This document shows, piece after piece, positions 35,469 through 47,358 of a stretch of 64,000 nucleotides of DNA. Under the pieces are notes generated by a model that saw only the letters and a program-made list of their open reading frames with translations, made no database searches and had not been told where the DNA came from. The position numbers and the translations under genes are program-made. Within the stretch, counting starts at the first letter, position 1. Each line of letters starts with the position of its first letter. Origin of the DNA: Acorus gramineus (Eukaryota > Streptophyta > Magnoliopsida > Acorales > Acoraceae); assembly GCA_030737835.1 (NCBI GenBank), contig CM060849.1, positions 31,175,080 to 31,239,079 of the forward strand, written 5' to 3'.

Positions 35469-35525
35469 CACTACAAGAAAAACATGCATTTGAGAGGGAT
35501 AAAAACCGTCGCAAATAGTCCGTGT
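35469..35525 (+). mobile_element. CACTA (En/Spm) element terminus
   Basis: CACTACAAGAAAAACATGC is the canonical plant CACTA end. It is followed by AACCGTCGCAAATAGTC, the kind of sub-terminal motif that recurs near CACTA ends. I did not find the matching right end in the window, so this is an orphan or decayed terminus. Confidence 0.65.
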
Positions 35526-35849
35526 AACCGTAATTTCTGAATTTACCCTAAATTTTTTTATGATACATCTTTTTTGGATTAATGATCAGAATAAAAAAAA
35601 ATAAAGAATAATGTGAAATATTCACTAAATCTATTTTATTTAATTCCATAAACCCTTATGCTCCGTTTGGCTACAAGAATTATATAGGAATAAAGGGGAA
35701 TAAACAGGAATAACCTAGTTTTAGATGTTTAGGAAGGTGGTATAAGGGTGAAATTCAGATGGTGGAATAAGAGGGACTCCCCAATCCATAAAGGAGGTCA
35801 GGTATCAAACATTGGGGAGCACTCATTTTCAAAAAAAAAAAAAAAAAAG

Positions 35850-36640
35850 GGACTTCGATGTGCCTACTATGTACAGGCATATCTATGGGATTTTAGAGCA
35901 TTTCAAGTTGTTTTCAAAGATTGGGGAGATTGAAAAACCAAAATTTTTATCAATAACTCATTTACTAGGATCTAATGAAGAATACTGAAATTGCAACTTT
36001 ATAATCTTAATTGAATCAAACGCTAGGTATTTTGCTTTATTCATATCTTTATGATAACTTGGTTGGATCAACCACACCATTGCATATTGTTCCTTATTTT
36101 GACTGTGTCTTCATCTGGGGTGGCCGAAGATATTAGGTTTGAGGCATATTCAGAGGATATAACCAAAAAAAAAAAAATTGTGTGCTGGGCATGGAGGGTC
36201 ATAGTTTACAAAAGGTGTGGGTTTTAGCGAGGCTAGATTCAAGGTGAACTAGGTAGTAGTTTTTTTTTTTTCAGTAGATTGTTGCTATTGATGAGCTCCA
36301 TGGTTTTTGCTCTCAAAGATTTCCACGTAAAAAATTGTTGATCCTTGTGTGTGATTTACTGTGAAGATTTCCTGATGATGAATTCAAATCAAATCAGCTA
36401 ACAACTAAGCCTCTGTTTGGGTAGAAGAATAGATGTGAAATCGGGTGGATACCAGCAAGAAGTTCGTAATGCCTCAAGCTCACACAACAAGATATGTTCA
36501 TGTCAGATCTATCAATCATTCATCACGTGAGGAGAACAAGGCATGTGCAGAAGGCAGCCCAAAACATGTATAAGCCCTTCTTTCTTTTAAGTTTTTTAAA
36601 GAGAAGGTGAGATCCAAAGGAATTACGACTAAGGAAATCG
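35850..36640 (+). repeat. Segmental duplication, block A
   Basis: Homologous in direct orientation to 37490-38660: both contain GTTGTTTTCAAAGATTGGGG, GCTTTATTCATATCTTT, GGTGTGGGTTTTAG and ATCTATCAATCATTCATCACG. No coding function is evident. Block A lacks the MITE present in block A' and so shows the empty site (about 36140). Confidence 0.8.
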
Positions 36641-36699
36641 AGGGGTTGCCCAGGGTCTCCATTCATTGTAGAAAAGGTCCTCCGAGAGTTCCATTTGGG

Positions 36700-37110
36700 T
36701 GTGGTAGTATCGGTTAGATGTGATGGTCCCGATTCGTTTGATCATACCAGCATAAAGGCATTAGATCCATCGAAACCCTGAATTTAAGAATGCTTGGGCA
36801 AGAGCAACACAAGGATGGGTGACCTTCTAGAAAGCCATCATATTGCAATTCTGAATTCCTTATCCTAGGGTATTAAATTTGAGTATCAGACTCACATGGT
36901 GGTGGGGTAAGACCCCAAAAAGGGATGTGTGGCCTGTCTTTGGTGTGGTGTTCTGTGTGGCTAATTGAGGGGGTGGTGGGTTGAGCCCACCTAAGAACCC
37001 AATAAGCTAAAGTGGAGTGAAGTGAATACTGACACCTTGATTTAGTATCACATCGTCCAAAGAGAGCATAGTGTTCCGTGTGGCTAATTGAGGGTTTGCA
37101 TGAGAAAATT
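36700..37110 (+). mobile_element. Cassandra-like TRIM LTR carrying 5S rRNA sequence
   Basis: Cassandra elements are short plant retrotransposons whose LTRs contain a 5S rRNA-derived promoter. Here a 5S-like segment (36731-36852) sits in a roughly 400-bp unit that ends with two copies of GTGTGGCTAATTGAGGG (about 36956 and 37076). No second LTR or PBS is seen, so it is a solo or decayed LTR with approximate borders. Confidence 0.65.
36731..36852 (+). pseudogene. 5S rRNA-derived sequence within the Cassandra LTR
   Basis: The order of blocks follows plant 5S rRNA: GATCATACCAGC near the 5' end, TTAGATCCATC, TTTAAGAATGCTTGGGC (A-box region), AAGGATGGGTGACC (C-box region) and a terminal TATTGCAAT. 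Many substitutions elsewhere show it is not a functional 5S gene. Both internal pol III control regions are largely intact. Confidence 0.8.
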
Positions 37111-37489
37111 CATTTTCATTGGCATTCGAACAGATGCATCCGGCCAAATAGTCAGACCAAAAAAGGCTTTTGTATTATGCTAATTCACATGCCACAAAAC
37201 CATTAAAACAGTATTCGAACACCAGAAAGCGTTCTCACTTCTCAGTGGATACTATTCAAAAGCCGTTCAAATGATCTTAAAGAAAATTGAAATTTGAATA
37301 GTGTAAAATCATTCAAACAGACTTATAGAGACAAAAAAGTCTATTGGTCATTATACCAAATCGAACCCGATCGGACAGCCTTTGGACCTTTGGGCATTCA
37401 AACAATTACATCACTTGTTCAAATGAACTATAGATAAACTTTGAAAATAACAGATTTAACCGAATCTGTTTTTGAAATCCATAAAAACA

Positions 37490-38660
37490 GAAAGCTTTGA
37501 TGTGCCAACTCTGTATGGGCTTTATCAATGGCATTTTAGAGCACTTCTAAGTTGTTTTCAAAGATTGGGGAGATTGGAAAAACTAAAATATTTATCAAAT
37601 TCTCATTTCCTAGGATCTAATTAAGATTTCTGAAATTACAAATCTATATCTATAATCTTAATTGAATCAAATTCTGAGCATTTTGCTTTATTCATATCTT
37701 TCTGATAAATTAGGCTCGTTCGACCACACCATTGCATTTTATTCCTCATTTTGACAATGTCTTTATCTGGGGTGGCTGAAGATACTAGGTTAGAGTATCT
37801 TCAATAGATATCTTAACTAACATGTTAGTGTTATATTTTACATAATATATAAAAATGTTGTTCCAATGGATATGTTAAGAGGGAGCTAAATGTGGACCCC
37901 ACGTGTCAATGTGTTATTTTTTATGTTAACTGTAGCTAGTGTTTTAGCTAGTCAAATGTGGGCCCCACGTGATAGTTCTTCTTTAAAAATTAATAAAAAA
38001 ATACATTTGAGAGGTTTAAGTGGGTGGAGAGGTGGAGCCCACTATTGGTTTGGCTAGTTTATTTAGCTAGTCCATTGGAGCAACATCAATTAAATATGGA
38101 TGTAGTAAATGAGTGTGTAGTTAAGGTATAAAGTGCTGACATGGAACTTTAACATCTTGTTTAGCTAACATATACATTGAAGATGCTTTTAGAGACATAC
38201 TCATTCAGAGGATATTGCAAAAAAAAAAAAACTTTCGTGTGCTCAAGCATGGAGGGTCACAATTTACAAAAGGTGTGGGTTTTAGTGGGCTAGATTCAAG
38301 GTGAACTGGATAGTTGTAAGTTTGTAGTTTTTTTTTTCCAGTAGCTTGTTGCTCTTGATGAGCTCCAGGGTTTTTGCTTTTGGAGATTTCCACATAAATT
38401 TAGTGATCCTTGTGTGTGATTTACTCTGAAGATCGTTGATTGGATTCCTAAAATAACACAAAACTAAGCCCCTGTTTGGGTAGAAGAATTGATGTGGAAT
38501 AGGGTGCATACCAGCAGGAATTTTCTAATGCCTCAAGCTTACACAACAAGATTTGTTCACATCGGATCTATCAATCATTCATCACGTGAGGACAAGGCAT
38601 GAGTAGAAACAGCCCAAAACAAGTAAAAGACCTTTTTTTATGTTTTAGAAAGAGAGTGAG
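37490..38660 (+). repeat. Segmental duplication, block A'
   Basis: Second copy of block A, about 1.65 kb downstream in direct orientation. It is longer because of the MITE at 37793-38189. The two copies are clearly diverged, so the duplication is not recent. Confidence 0.8.
37793..38189. mobile_element. TIR MITE of the GAGxATCTTCAAT type
   Basis: The left end is GAGTATCTTCAATAGATAT and the right end is its near reverse complement, ATTGAAGATGCTTTT; TTA/TTTAG flanks it. The paralogous block A reads straight across this point (about 36140), giving an empty-site comparison. ACCCCACGTG words occur inside. Confidence 0.75.
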
Positions 38661-40116
38661 ATCCAAAGGGATAAATGAAATGTCACTAAGGAATAAATGA
38701 AATGAATTGATTTGAAGTGGATATTTAAATAGCACAATGCACTTCCTAGATATCTTGCCCGGTTGCTTCAAATGCTTAAATTAACTTTTTAACATCGGAA
38801 AATGCAAGCAGAGTATTAGGTTGAAAAGGGGAGTAAAGAGACTACCACACTTACAGCAGACTCATGTTTGAATTTGGTTATGATGGGTTTATTTTTTATG
38901 TTTGGATTTTTTTATAGATGTTTGATTAATCTAGCACGAGACAATGGGAGTATGAGCAACAATACTAATCAATTGTGTATGTGTATATTTTGTTGTCTAA
39001 TACTACTACTACCGGTGGTAGTGGTGATAAAAATACAAGTATTGCTTCTGATCTCACACAGTGAGTGTTGAATGGGTTTGTTAGTGGAGATTGATTTTTT
39101 TTTTTTTTTATCAAGGATTGGGTTTTATTTGGTTTGGACTTGTGTTTTCATCTCCGATTATTATTGAAATTTTTTTTTAGCAAAGTAGGCATTGTCATTA
39201 ATTGATTGTAATAACAATGATTGAATGGGGTTGAGAAGAGTAGAAGATAAAAGCAAAGCAAAGATTAAACAAGCAAAGTAAATCAACGATAACAAGGATG
39301 CGCTTCCAATGGACGATCGGCCACCATCCGCACCTCCCATCCTCCCATCCGACCCCTACTCCTCCAACAGGAGACGACCTCCCTCAAAATGCACCAACGA
39401 AGCTCCAGCTAGCTACGTGCCCTAATCCATTATTGGAATTTTTTTTGGTATGCGTTTTTGTTCTGAAGTTCTCCATGTTTGTTAGTTTGATTGATACAAT
39501 GCAATGATTTAGATAGAACTTGAGCTTTCTCTCTTGCACATAGAGAGAACATCTACAGAGAGAAAGAGGAGGGTGGGGGGGGGGGAGCATTCAATTCAGA
39601 ATTCGAATCAATAGATAGGTTTATCTTAATATTGTTTGATTTGTAAGTGTAAATCAACTCTATGATATGTAACAATTTTTTTTTGTTAATTTTCTAGTTC
39701 TTTCCTTACACCATTTGCTAGTTCTCCATTCCTATGATACCATTAGTGTTCTAACTGGACACTTACATTTTTACAACATGCTCTTTCTCAATAATATTTT
39801 CGATCAGATCGATCTCCTTAAACAAGAATGGTGGTGTGTAAATTAAATATGCAGATGCATGGATATGTTTCAAATACATTGTTCCATTTATGATGTCTGA
39901 TTATCATCATGAAAGTCATTAACTATTGGATGGACTGCCAAGTCACTGATTCCCCCAGACGCAATAGTATGAATGAGTTGTTGATCACTTCCCTACCCCT
40001 ATCTCCATGTTCACACTAGAATATAGATGGTCACATGAATCTCTGTCTCATATACATCATGCACCGTCCAACTGATTATTGAATTGTTTTAATGACATCT
40101 GGTATTGGTATTGCAG
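38661..40116. other. Interval without a supported gene
   Basis: A C-rich stretch at 39310-39410 (CATCCGCACCTCCCATCC...) looks like a former coding or UTR segment, but its frame shows no domain. A run of about 11 G lies at 39574-39584. It could hold upstream exons of the fragment at 40117. Confidence 0.35.
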
Positions 40117-40273
40117 ATTTGGAAACTTGACTCTTATTGCATTGGAGTATATAGTGAAGTTTGAATCAACTAATCATGTACCCATCTTGAAGGAAGAAAG
40201 CTTAGAAAGCATCAAGGGAGGTGATGAATTGAAAGTCTACAAGATCTACACTATAGGAACGACCCAAAGATAG
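40117..40273 (+). pseudogene. Unclassified coding-like terminal exon
   Basis: After a good acceptor (GGTATTGCAG) a 51-codon frame reads FGNLTLIALEYIVKFESTNH...SIKGGDELKVYKIY and stops at 40273. The even amino-acid mix suggests former coding sequence, but no family is recognised and no convincing upstream exon was found. It may be a fragment. Confidence 0.35.
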
Positions 40274-41606
40274 GCATTGTACACTTCAGATTCAACAGTG
40301 ATGGCGAGTTTAGGGCCCACATGAAAGAAACCCCTGCTCAAAGTTTGAAGTTATTTTTGTTTAATTGGAAAACTAAATGTATTCGTCACTCAATGTCACT
40401 CAATGGATATGAACCAGTTTGATTTCATGTATATATGCCATATAAATGAATGAAACATGTTGTTTGATCTCATCCCATCTTTTGTGTATGCATTGTTATG
40501 TTTCTCGGCTGTTTATGTTAAATAGGGTCATGTTTAAACAAGGTCATGAAACAATTTTTTTTTTGTCCTTGAAGCGTCCAGTTCTTGGATGACATTAAAA
40601 TGTGGTTGAAGGCTGTCATTTCTGTTGAACAATGTTGAGCAAGAGAATTGTAATATCATTGTAATACTAACAAGTTTATATTCTAGGCTTTGACATCAAG
40701 AAAACCAAGTGATTGTGGTTATCAAGGATATTTGTAGTAGTAGCAATAAGATGCCCCATCTTGGAGTATGTGTTGTGGAGGTTTGCAGACTTGGAGAGTT
40801 TCTGGGGACTTCATAAAACATTTGAAAAAAAAAAAGATGCAGAATCTACACAGAGTCATCCACAAAAAATAATAATAACAATAATTTTGATCATTTTGAA
40901 TCAATGTGCAACAACAATAAGATTGGTTCTCACAACGCCCTCTATTCCATCATACAAAAAACAAATTTGTACATTGTGAAATACATGCATCCACTGGCTT
41001 TTCTGGAAGATCAGTAAATTATGTTTTAAAGTGCACACCATCCATACCTATGAGGCTCATTTCCCATTACAGAAAACTCACTATATATAAGTTATTGAAC
41101 AAGATACAATGAAAATCTTTATCTGTAGGATCATTGCACTCCCCTCTGATAAAATTGTGTAGAGCTTAGAATGCTTCATCACAAGCACCATCTTTATAAG
41201 CACTCAAATGAATATATGATATCACCTAGACATGCAAAACCAAGCATTCAACTGCATGAAAAAAATGAAAAGTAGCAAAGATCGTTTCACTGGAACAAAA
41301 AATATGGGCAAAAGACTAACCGGATAGATCATGTCGAGAAGGTACCAATGGAGTTCCAGAGTCATTACATAAATAATTCTCCGATTTGGTGAGGTCATTC
41401 TCTGTGTTTTTCAGACTCATGAGAGGGGGAACTTTTAGCCATATGAAATAGTTGCAAACTCCGTTTGGATAAGTGTGAAAACAGTACATCTCAATACAAT
41501 TACTTTTTTGTACGCTGCAAGGTAAATATTTAAATGTAGTTTCATTGCGGATTTAAAATGCGTTTGAATGTATAATTTTATTTCAGGTGGTTTATAGAAA
41601 CAGAAC
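40274..41606. other. Interval without a supported gene
   Basis: No domain-bearing frame or element end is recognised. Frames near 40713-40979 look incidental. Confidence 0.4.
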
Positions 41607-42135
41607 CAAGTCGGTTCTGAGGATTAAAAATCAAAAGCAATTGGAGGATTTAAGTCCAACCGATTGCTATATTCGAGTCCCTCATATTGTTGTTGCTTAA
41701 AAGAGGAAAGCAATCATTCAGGACGCAAACAAAATTGGTCTAAAAGTGAAGAACCAGTCTTCAGCAGATCAGAAAGCTTACAATTTAGACCAAATTGAAT
41801 TTCAATTGAATAGGCTGGTTGCTGAAAGAGAGAGCAAAATGAATGGGTATGCAATTGTAGTATTTTATTAACTTGACTTTATATTTACAAAAAAAAATAA
41901 AGTTTTATTTCTTAGGTTGTATGTTCCTAAAAGGCAACTTGATATTTGAAAAAAAGAAACTGGAGGAGAGAAATGTTGGTTTTTTAAAATGTTTTTCAAA
42001 AATTAAAGTTTCAAAATTCTATCCTCCAACAAGAAAAACTATACTTAGAAAAGATTCGTAGTGATGTAGGCTTTCTTAAAACTTGCATCTTCAAAACCAC
42101 TTAGCAGATGCAGAGCGTAAGATTGTCGAAGCTAA
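41607..42135 (+). pseudogene. Decayed fragment of an unknown coiled-coil gene
   Basis: From 41607, after an AACAG acceptor-like site, a frame encodes about 80 residues including TDCYIRVPHIVVA, AIIQDANKIGLKVKNQSSAD and NLDQIEFQLNRLVAERESKM, broken by one TAA. Shorter coding-like pieces follow in other frames (LYVPKRQLD; EKLYLEKIRSDVGFLKT near 42040-42080). This is a multi-exon or frameshifted relic cut off by the retroelement at 42142. I do not recognise the family. Confidence 0.4.
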
Positions 42136-42141
42136 AAATCA

Positions 42142-43520
42142 TCAAAAAAATTTGCACAACATATAGCCCACACTCGTAGTAATATAGCCCACGCTATAGT
42201 AATATAGCCCACGCTCCGTAACGAATGAGGTTTTCTCTTGATCCCGTGGATGAAGAGGGATTTGGTTGTAGCCGGAGTACATGTGCAAGAATGATAAGCG
42301 CTTGTAACCGGCAGTGGCGTCTACGAGCTGATCTATCTTCGATTGCGGATAGCTGTCCTTGGGGCACGCCTGGTTGAGGTTCATGAAATTGACGCAAAAC
42401 CTACCACTTTCCGCCTTCTTCTCCACAAGGACGACGTTGGAAATCCAATCCGGTTAGTGGACCTCCCGAATGAATCCCTCTTCGAGGAGTCAGTCGATCT
42501 CATCAGAGATCACCTTGTTTCGTTCGGGTGCGAATCATCGCTGCTTTTGCCTTACTAGGATAGACTCAGGGTAGACGTTCAGCTCATGGACAGCGACTAT
42601 GGGATCCATTCCAGGCATATCGCTATGAGTCTAGGGAAACACGTCGCTGTTATCTTGCAAGAAAGACGTGAGAGCGTTCTTCTCGTCATCAAGGAGGAGG
42701 CGTCCCATCTAGACTGTTTTGCCCGGATCATCCCTGTCTAGTGGGATGGGGTCGATGGCTTGAGAGTGGGTGGTTCAGGCTCGGCTTCTAATAGTGCCTA
42801 AACCCACTTCAAGGGTCGGTCGGTTAATTGCTATAAGTCTGGGGAAGGTTGTTCCTGAGCAAGAAGAGCCGGGACTTGTGACACGAGGGCATAGCAGTTT
42901 TGGGCCATGACCTGATCCCCGCGGATGTCGATGGTCGAGTGTCCATCTTTAATAAGGACTGCATAACTTGATGCAAAGTGGACGGGGCACCCTTCATCCA
43001 ATGAATCTATTCTCGCCCCATGATGGCGTTGTATGTCGATCGAGGGGGAATATAGGACAATAAATTTGATGTCTAGGGTGTAGTTGTTGGCTGTTACCGA
43101 CAAGGTTGTGACCCAACCGTGCTCACCTTCTTTCCGTCAAATCCAACCAATAGAGGGTTGGAACGCTTGATGCTTTTGACGTTCGTCTAAGAACAAGATG
43201 TCCGCATTGCTCCCTCTGTCAATCATGACATGCTGCACCTGGCAATTGTAAATATATATTATAATAACCAACGGACCAGTGTGCGGCAGAGATACCTCTT
43301 CTAGGTCGTCCGTGCTGAATTGGATTGAGTTGATGGTGATTGCCCGATCATGGGAAGATTCGGTGATAGCATGCTTTCGGGATTCGGTGTGATCCTTTCG
43401 CTTTGGTTCAATGTCGTCGAGAGCATGCCATGAATGACTACGACAACTTTGGTTGGCAGGTCCCTGGGCTTCAGGACAGTGTTTCCTTGTTGATGTTGGC
43501 CACGGCCCTTCGGCCGCTAT
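42142..43520 (-). mobile_element. Ty3/gypsy (Tat-like) protease-RT remnant
   Basis: Reading the minus strand downward: a protease-like piece (VQHVMIDRGSNADILFLD, near 43190-43250, with DRG in place of the usual DGG/DNG), then GHSTIDIRGDQVMAQNCYAL (42880-42960), then reverse transcriptase (FCVNFMNLNQACPKDSYPQS, KIDQLVDATAGYKRLSFLHM, YSGYNQIPLHPRDQEKTSFV; 42200-42415). The order is that of Tat-lineage pol. RT stops before the YxDD box, integrase and RNase H are absent, and frames are broken. Confidence 0.8.
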
Positions 43521-43532
43521 GACCCCCTCCTT

Positions 43533-43983
43533 CTAGCCTCGGTCCCTATCCGGAATATCGAGCATGAGGAATCGGCTCTTCCTCATTGCAAGGTAGTACA
43601 TCTGCGAGCTCCGAGGACATTGGGTGAATATGTAGAAAAACATCACCTCCCGTACTCCGAGGCCATATTCCAGCGTCTCGTTGATATAGAGAGCGACAGC
43701 AAGAACCCAGAACACGTTCGGCTGTAGCTGCATCGGCGCCAGCCCGAAGAACGAAAGGAACATGGGGATGAAGGGGTGGAGCGGGAACTGCAGCGCTGTC
43801 ATGTGGAAGATGGAGAATGGACGGCCTGGACTCAATCGACCTCACGCTCATCCCCCTCGACAATGGGAACCTCTTCTCCACCATCTCTGCTAGATGACAA
43901 GAAAGCAAAGGAGGTATAAAGACCAAAATAAAATATGAAGAAAAAATAAAAGGGATGGGGTCATCTTCATCCTCCCGGAACAA
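43533..43983 (-). pseudogene. Gypsy-associated extra ORF (PF04195-like), frameshifted
   Basis: The frame ending at 43533 reads ALQFPLHPFIPMFLSFFGLA...QLQPNVFWVL, the pattern of the plant 'putative gypsy type transposon' domain (PF04195). A second frame (to 43983) supplies the N-terminal part MVEKRFPLSRGMSVRSIES; one frameshift lies between them near 43800-43830. Such extra ORFs are known in Tat-lineage elements, often in antisense near the 3' LTR. That fits this piece relative to the LTR at 44176. Confidence 0.6.
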
Positions 43984-44175
43984 TTTATAGGTAGAAAACC
44001 CAACTCTTCGTATTCACCGTGCCGTTCCTCGAATTCGGACGACTATTAATGACAATACATAATCATGGCTCATCATAACCGCCAAGCTCTTCACTCGAAG
44101 CGATGTCCTATCGGTTAAGTCGATATGACAATCCAATGGACTCGCCATGATGCCAAATTGGGGTGGGGGACGCAC

Positions 44176-44865
44176 TGAATTCGAGGAATATCATTTCGAT
44201 GGGATGAGGGTGACGCTAGACACATGTCGCCTCAAACATTGTTTTTCCCATTCGACAGGAAGGGCTCCCAGTCGAACAAGAAAAAGGGGGTCCGGGAAGC
44301 CATCGAACGGATCCACAGCCCAATCAACTCGAACCTGACAAGGCCCGGCCCATCAGCCTACTCTGATCCGACAACAATATCCCAAGTCATTACATTTTAA
44401 ATTGATATTTCCTGATCCCCTAAAACATATTTACTTGATTTGAAGTTATCAACCTTTAATTTCAAAATCACAAAGATATATCACAGGATCAGATCACCAT
44501 TGACTAATCCATAAAATCCCAACAAAATATATATCTTTATGAGGATGTAATTAATAAAGTCACCGAGATATTTTTTTTATCCCCTTGAAAATCATGGATC
44601 TCTTCTCATCCGTCCGATGAGAAGAGATCAACTAGAAACCCTAGGGCAATCCTAGGAACTTCTATAAATAGGGAGTTAATCCTCTTTATAAAGGTATGTG
44701 AATTTCTCCTTTCAGTAGTCCTATTTCTACCACCATTACTGATTTGAGCGTTGGAAGGTCTTCTACATGTCTCCACCTTCCTGTGTCTTCGCCGGTCAAG
44801 GGGAAGGTTTACAGGAAGCGGAGTGGAAGATAGCGGGAGCAGACAGATTAGAGTACCCGAATCCA
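44176..44865 (+). mobile_element. Ty3-type LTR, plus orientation
   Basis: Starts TGAATTCGAGG and ends near CCCGAATCCA. It contains TTCTATAAATAGGGAG (44662) and then ATTTGAGCGTTGGAAGG, the usual order of TATA then 'GAGCGTCGGA' in plant Tat-type LTRs. A polypurine-like AATTGGGGTGGGGGA lies just upstream (44155-44170), so it would be a 3' LTR of a plus-strand element. Orientation is opposite to the neighbouring protease-RT piece. Confidence 0.6.
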
Positions 44866-46320
44866 GTATGTTGATTTTTGCCCCTCTAGTTAGCGATATA
44901 TATTCACATTAACGAAGTATATGTTTTTTGTATATGCATCCATGCAATAGTATGTGTTTATTTTTATTTTTTTATAATGATATGTTTATTCTTTTTTATA
45001 AAAGAATAAACCTCGTTAAAAGAAGTACAATATTATTAAACAATCAAAACATGTATGAGATGAAATTAAGACTCAAAAATGGGTTGTACTTGGACATTAT
45101 TCTTCCACTTTTATTATCTCCCTACTCCCTCAGTTTATATACCCACTCATTTTACCTACACAGACACATACAAAAAAAATTTCATGGCTTGGGGGTATGC
45201 TTGTCAACAGATCACGGGTTAACTTGGATCCGACCCAGATTTAATAAAAGGCGTAAAATATCTGACATGGAGGACCTGAGAACCAATATGGACCCAACCT
45301 GAGAACTCTCGATCATCGAAATAGGTAGGGTCCCGGTCCACCCCAACCCGATCCTTTGGACCTGATGGACCACATATTATATGTATTGCTGGAATTGTTT
45401 TTATGGAAAAGGATATGTCCAATCCCTTGTGCAACCCAAATTGCGGTCTATACCATTTTTTTTTAGATCATACACTCTCCCATACGAGTACATCCTGTTA
45501 TAAGAAATGAAGTATATACTGAAATACATTAGTGTATATTTTTTATTTTGAAAAAATGATAAATTATTTTATGTCATGCACTATAATGAAACCCCATACA
45601 TTATGATAATTATAATAGTGCACTATATACTATAATATCATAATATATGAGACTGCAAACTAGATTGAGTATATTAGCACTCTTTTTTAGTACAAAATGA
45701 TATGTCTAGCCCTTATTGTAGCCCCAATTGTAGTACACACCAGTTTTCTTTTTTCTAAAAAACAAATTATAGACTCTCCAATTGAAGTACATGCTATTAT
45801 ATGAAATGAAATATATACTCAGATACATTAATGTATTTTTTTTTATTAAAAAAAAATTACGCCATACACTATGATAGAACCCCATATACTATGATAAACG
45901 CAATATAACTCAACTCAAATTACCCAAGCCATACCTAGACTTACCCAACCTAGGTTATCCAGCCCAAGCCTATTATACCATGAATGTTTTAACATATTTT
46001 AAATGGAAAATGTTAGATTCGATCATTTTTACTAACAAAAACTCTAACCACACATATTTTTATTTTATAAAAATAGTAAACATTATCTAATAAGGTATAT
46101 GTTTTGATAAAAAAAATTAAATATCGCTCCATTTTGAATTGAATAAACTTATTTTTAGTATGTGTAAGAATATATTTAACGAGGTATATACTTTATCTAA
46201 CGAAGTATATGCTTCACTGAATTTCTCATGAGGCATATAAAATTGTATTTTGAACTGAAAACAAAACCGAGTGTAATAGTGCCCATTTTAAACCCATTAC
46301 ACAACCAAACTAGGGACATG
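44866..46320. repeat. Copies of the dispersed repeat family seen at 27.2-28.4 kb
   Basis: 45460-45660 and 45770-45900 are tandem-like copies of the block at 28170-28440. 46020-46290 matches 27740-27990. 45190-45440 contains GGACC/GGTCC-rich sequence like a hAT-type subterminal region. No gene. Confidence 0.5.
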
Positions 46321-46339
46321 AATAGAAGAGAAAAATAAA

Positions 46340-46775
46340 AAGGTAAAAGCATTTGGACTCCTAAAGTTTTCGAAATATGTACAAACACTCTCTGAAATTC
46401 AAAAACATACACTTACACCCTTTACCATTAAACTTTTCCTTAAGATGAGCAAAAATACTTTAAACTTACCATTTTACTCTTTAATTAATTTTTTAAATAT
46501 CCAAAAAAAACAATGAATTAATTTTAGATATGTTTCGTCAATATTAATTAATACAATAATTAATTATTGAATTACATCTAAATGTAATTGTTGTGAGAGT
46601 TAACTCACACATCAGTTAATTATATGAAAACACGCTAATGAATAAATTATAAGGGTAAAATACTGTTGTCCTATATTAATAAAAAATCTAACCGCACGAG
46701 GTGTAAAGTTTTTGAATTTTAAAGGGTGTTTTTATAGATTTCAAAAAATTTATGGAGTCCAAATGCGTTTTACCC
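46340..46775. mobile_element. TIR MITE (family A), intact copy, 436 bp
   Basis: Ends GGTAAAAGCATTTGGACTCC and, in reverse complement, GGTAAAACGCATTTGGACTCC. The interior has GTTGTGAGAGTTAACTCACAC. This copy defines the family that is split by nested insertions at 1578-3800. Confidence 0.75.
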
Positions 46776-47349
46776 AAATAAAATAGACCTAGACCCCATT
46801 TTACTCCCTGCCGCTACCTCCAGTCCCACACCCCTTCTCACCCTTTCATTTTTTTGTTGTAGTTTGTTGTGTTTTTGTTTTCTTTTTGTGTGATTTTGAT
46901 TTTTTTAGCTATTTTGGTGTTGAATGTTGACTTTTTCTTCAATGATTCTACCTGTGCTGGAAAAAAATTTTGTTGGTTGGTGTTTTTGTGGTTTAGAAAT
47001 TTTGTTTTGTGGGTTTACTTTGGAAAGCTTTTTTGAGCTTCTGGTTGTGATTAGGTGTGGGAGGCACTCAAGATTCTTGATTAGGCGAATGTTGATGATC
47101 ATGAAGCGTCATCGGAAATGTATGTTTGTGAATCCCAGTTGGTTTTGATTGTTTGTTGTAATGAAAACTGAGATTTTGCTTGTGAAGTTTTGATTTGGTG
47201 TGGGCAGGATTGAATTTTTTTTTTTTTCTCTCTCGATGTTTATCCGGGTCGACCAGGGTCCGCCGAGTCCTGGGTCGGACCCAGGTTCGGCGGACCCGGC
47301 TATATGTCTTTGCATTTGGGAATCGAAATGCCTAGGTCCGCGTTCACAT
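46776..47349. other. Interval without a supported gene
   Basis: T/G-rich sequence resembling an intron or UTR. A short plus-strand frame (46924-47148) contains CGRHSRFLIRRMLMIMKRHR but no recognised domain. An 11-base T-run lies at about 47217-47227. Confidence 0.35.
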
Positions 47350-47358
47350 TTCACAATA

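Noticed and set aside
36731-36852. Functional 5S rRNA gene
   Set aside because: Too many substitutions, single copy, no 5S spacer array, and an LTR-like context typical of Cassandra.
43546-43983. 145-codon minus-strand frame as a whole protein
   Set aside because: Only its first part is plausible; after the frameshift the PF04195-like sequence continues in the other frame.
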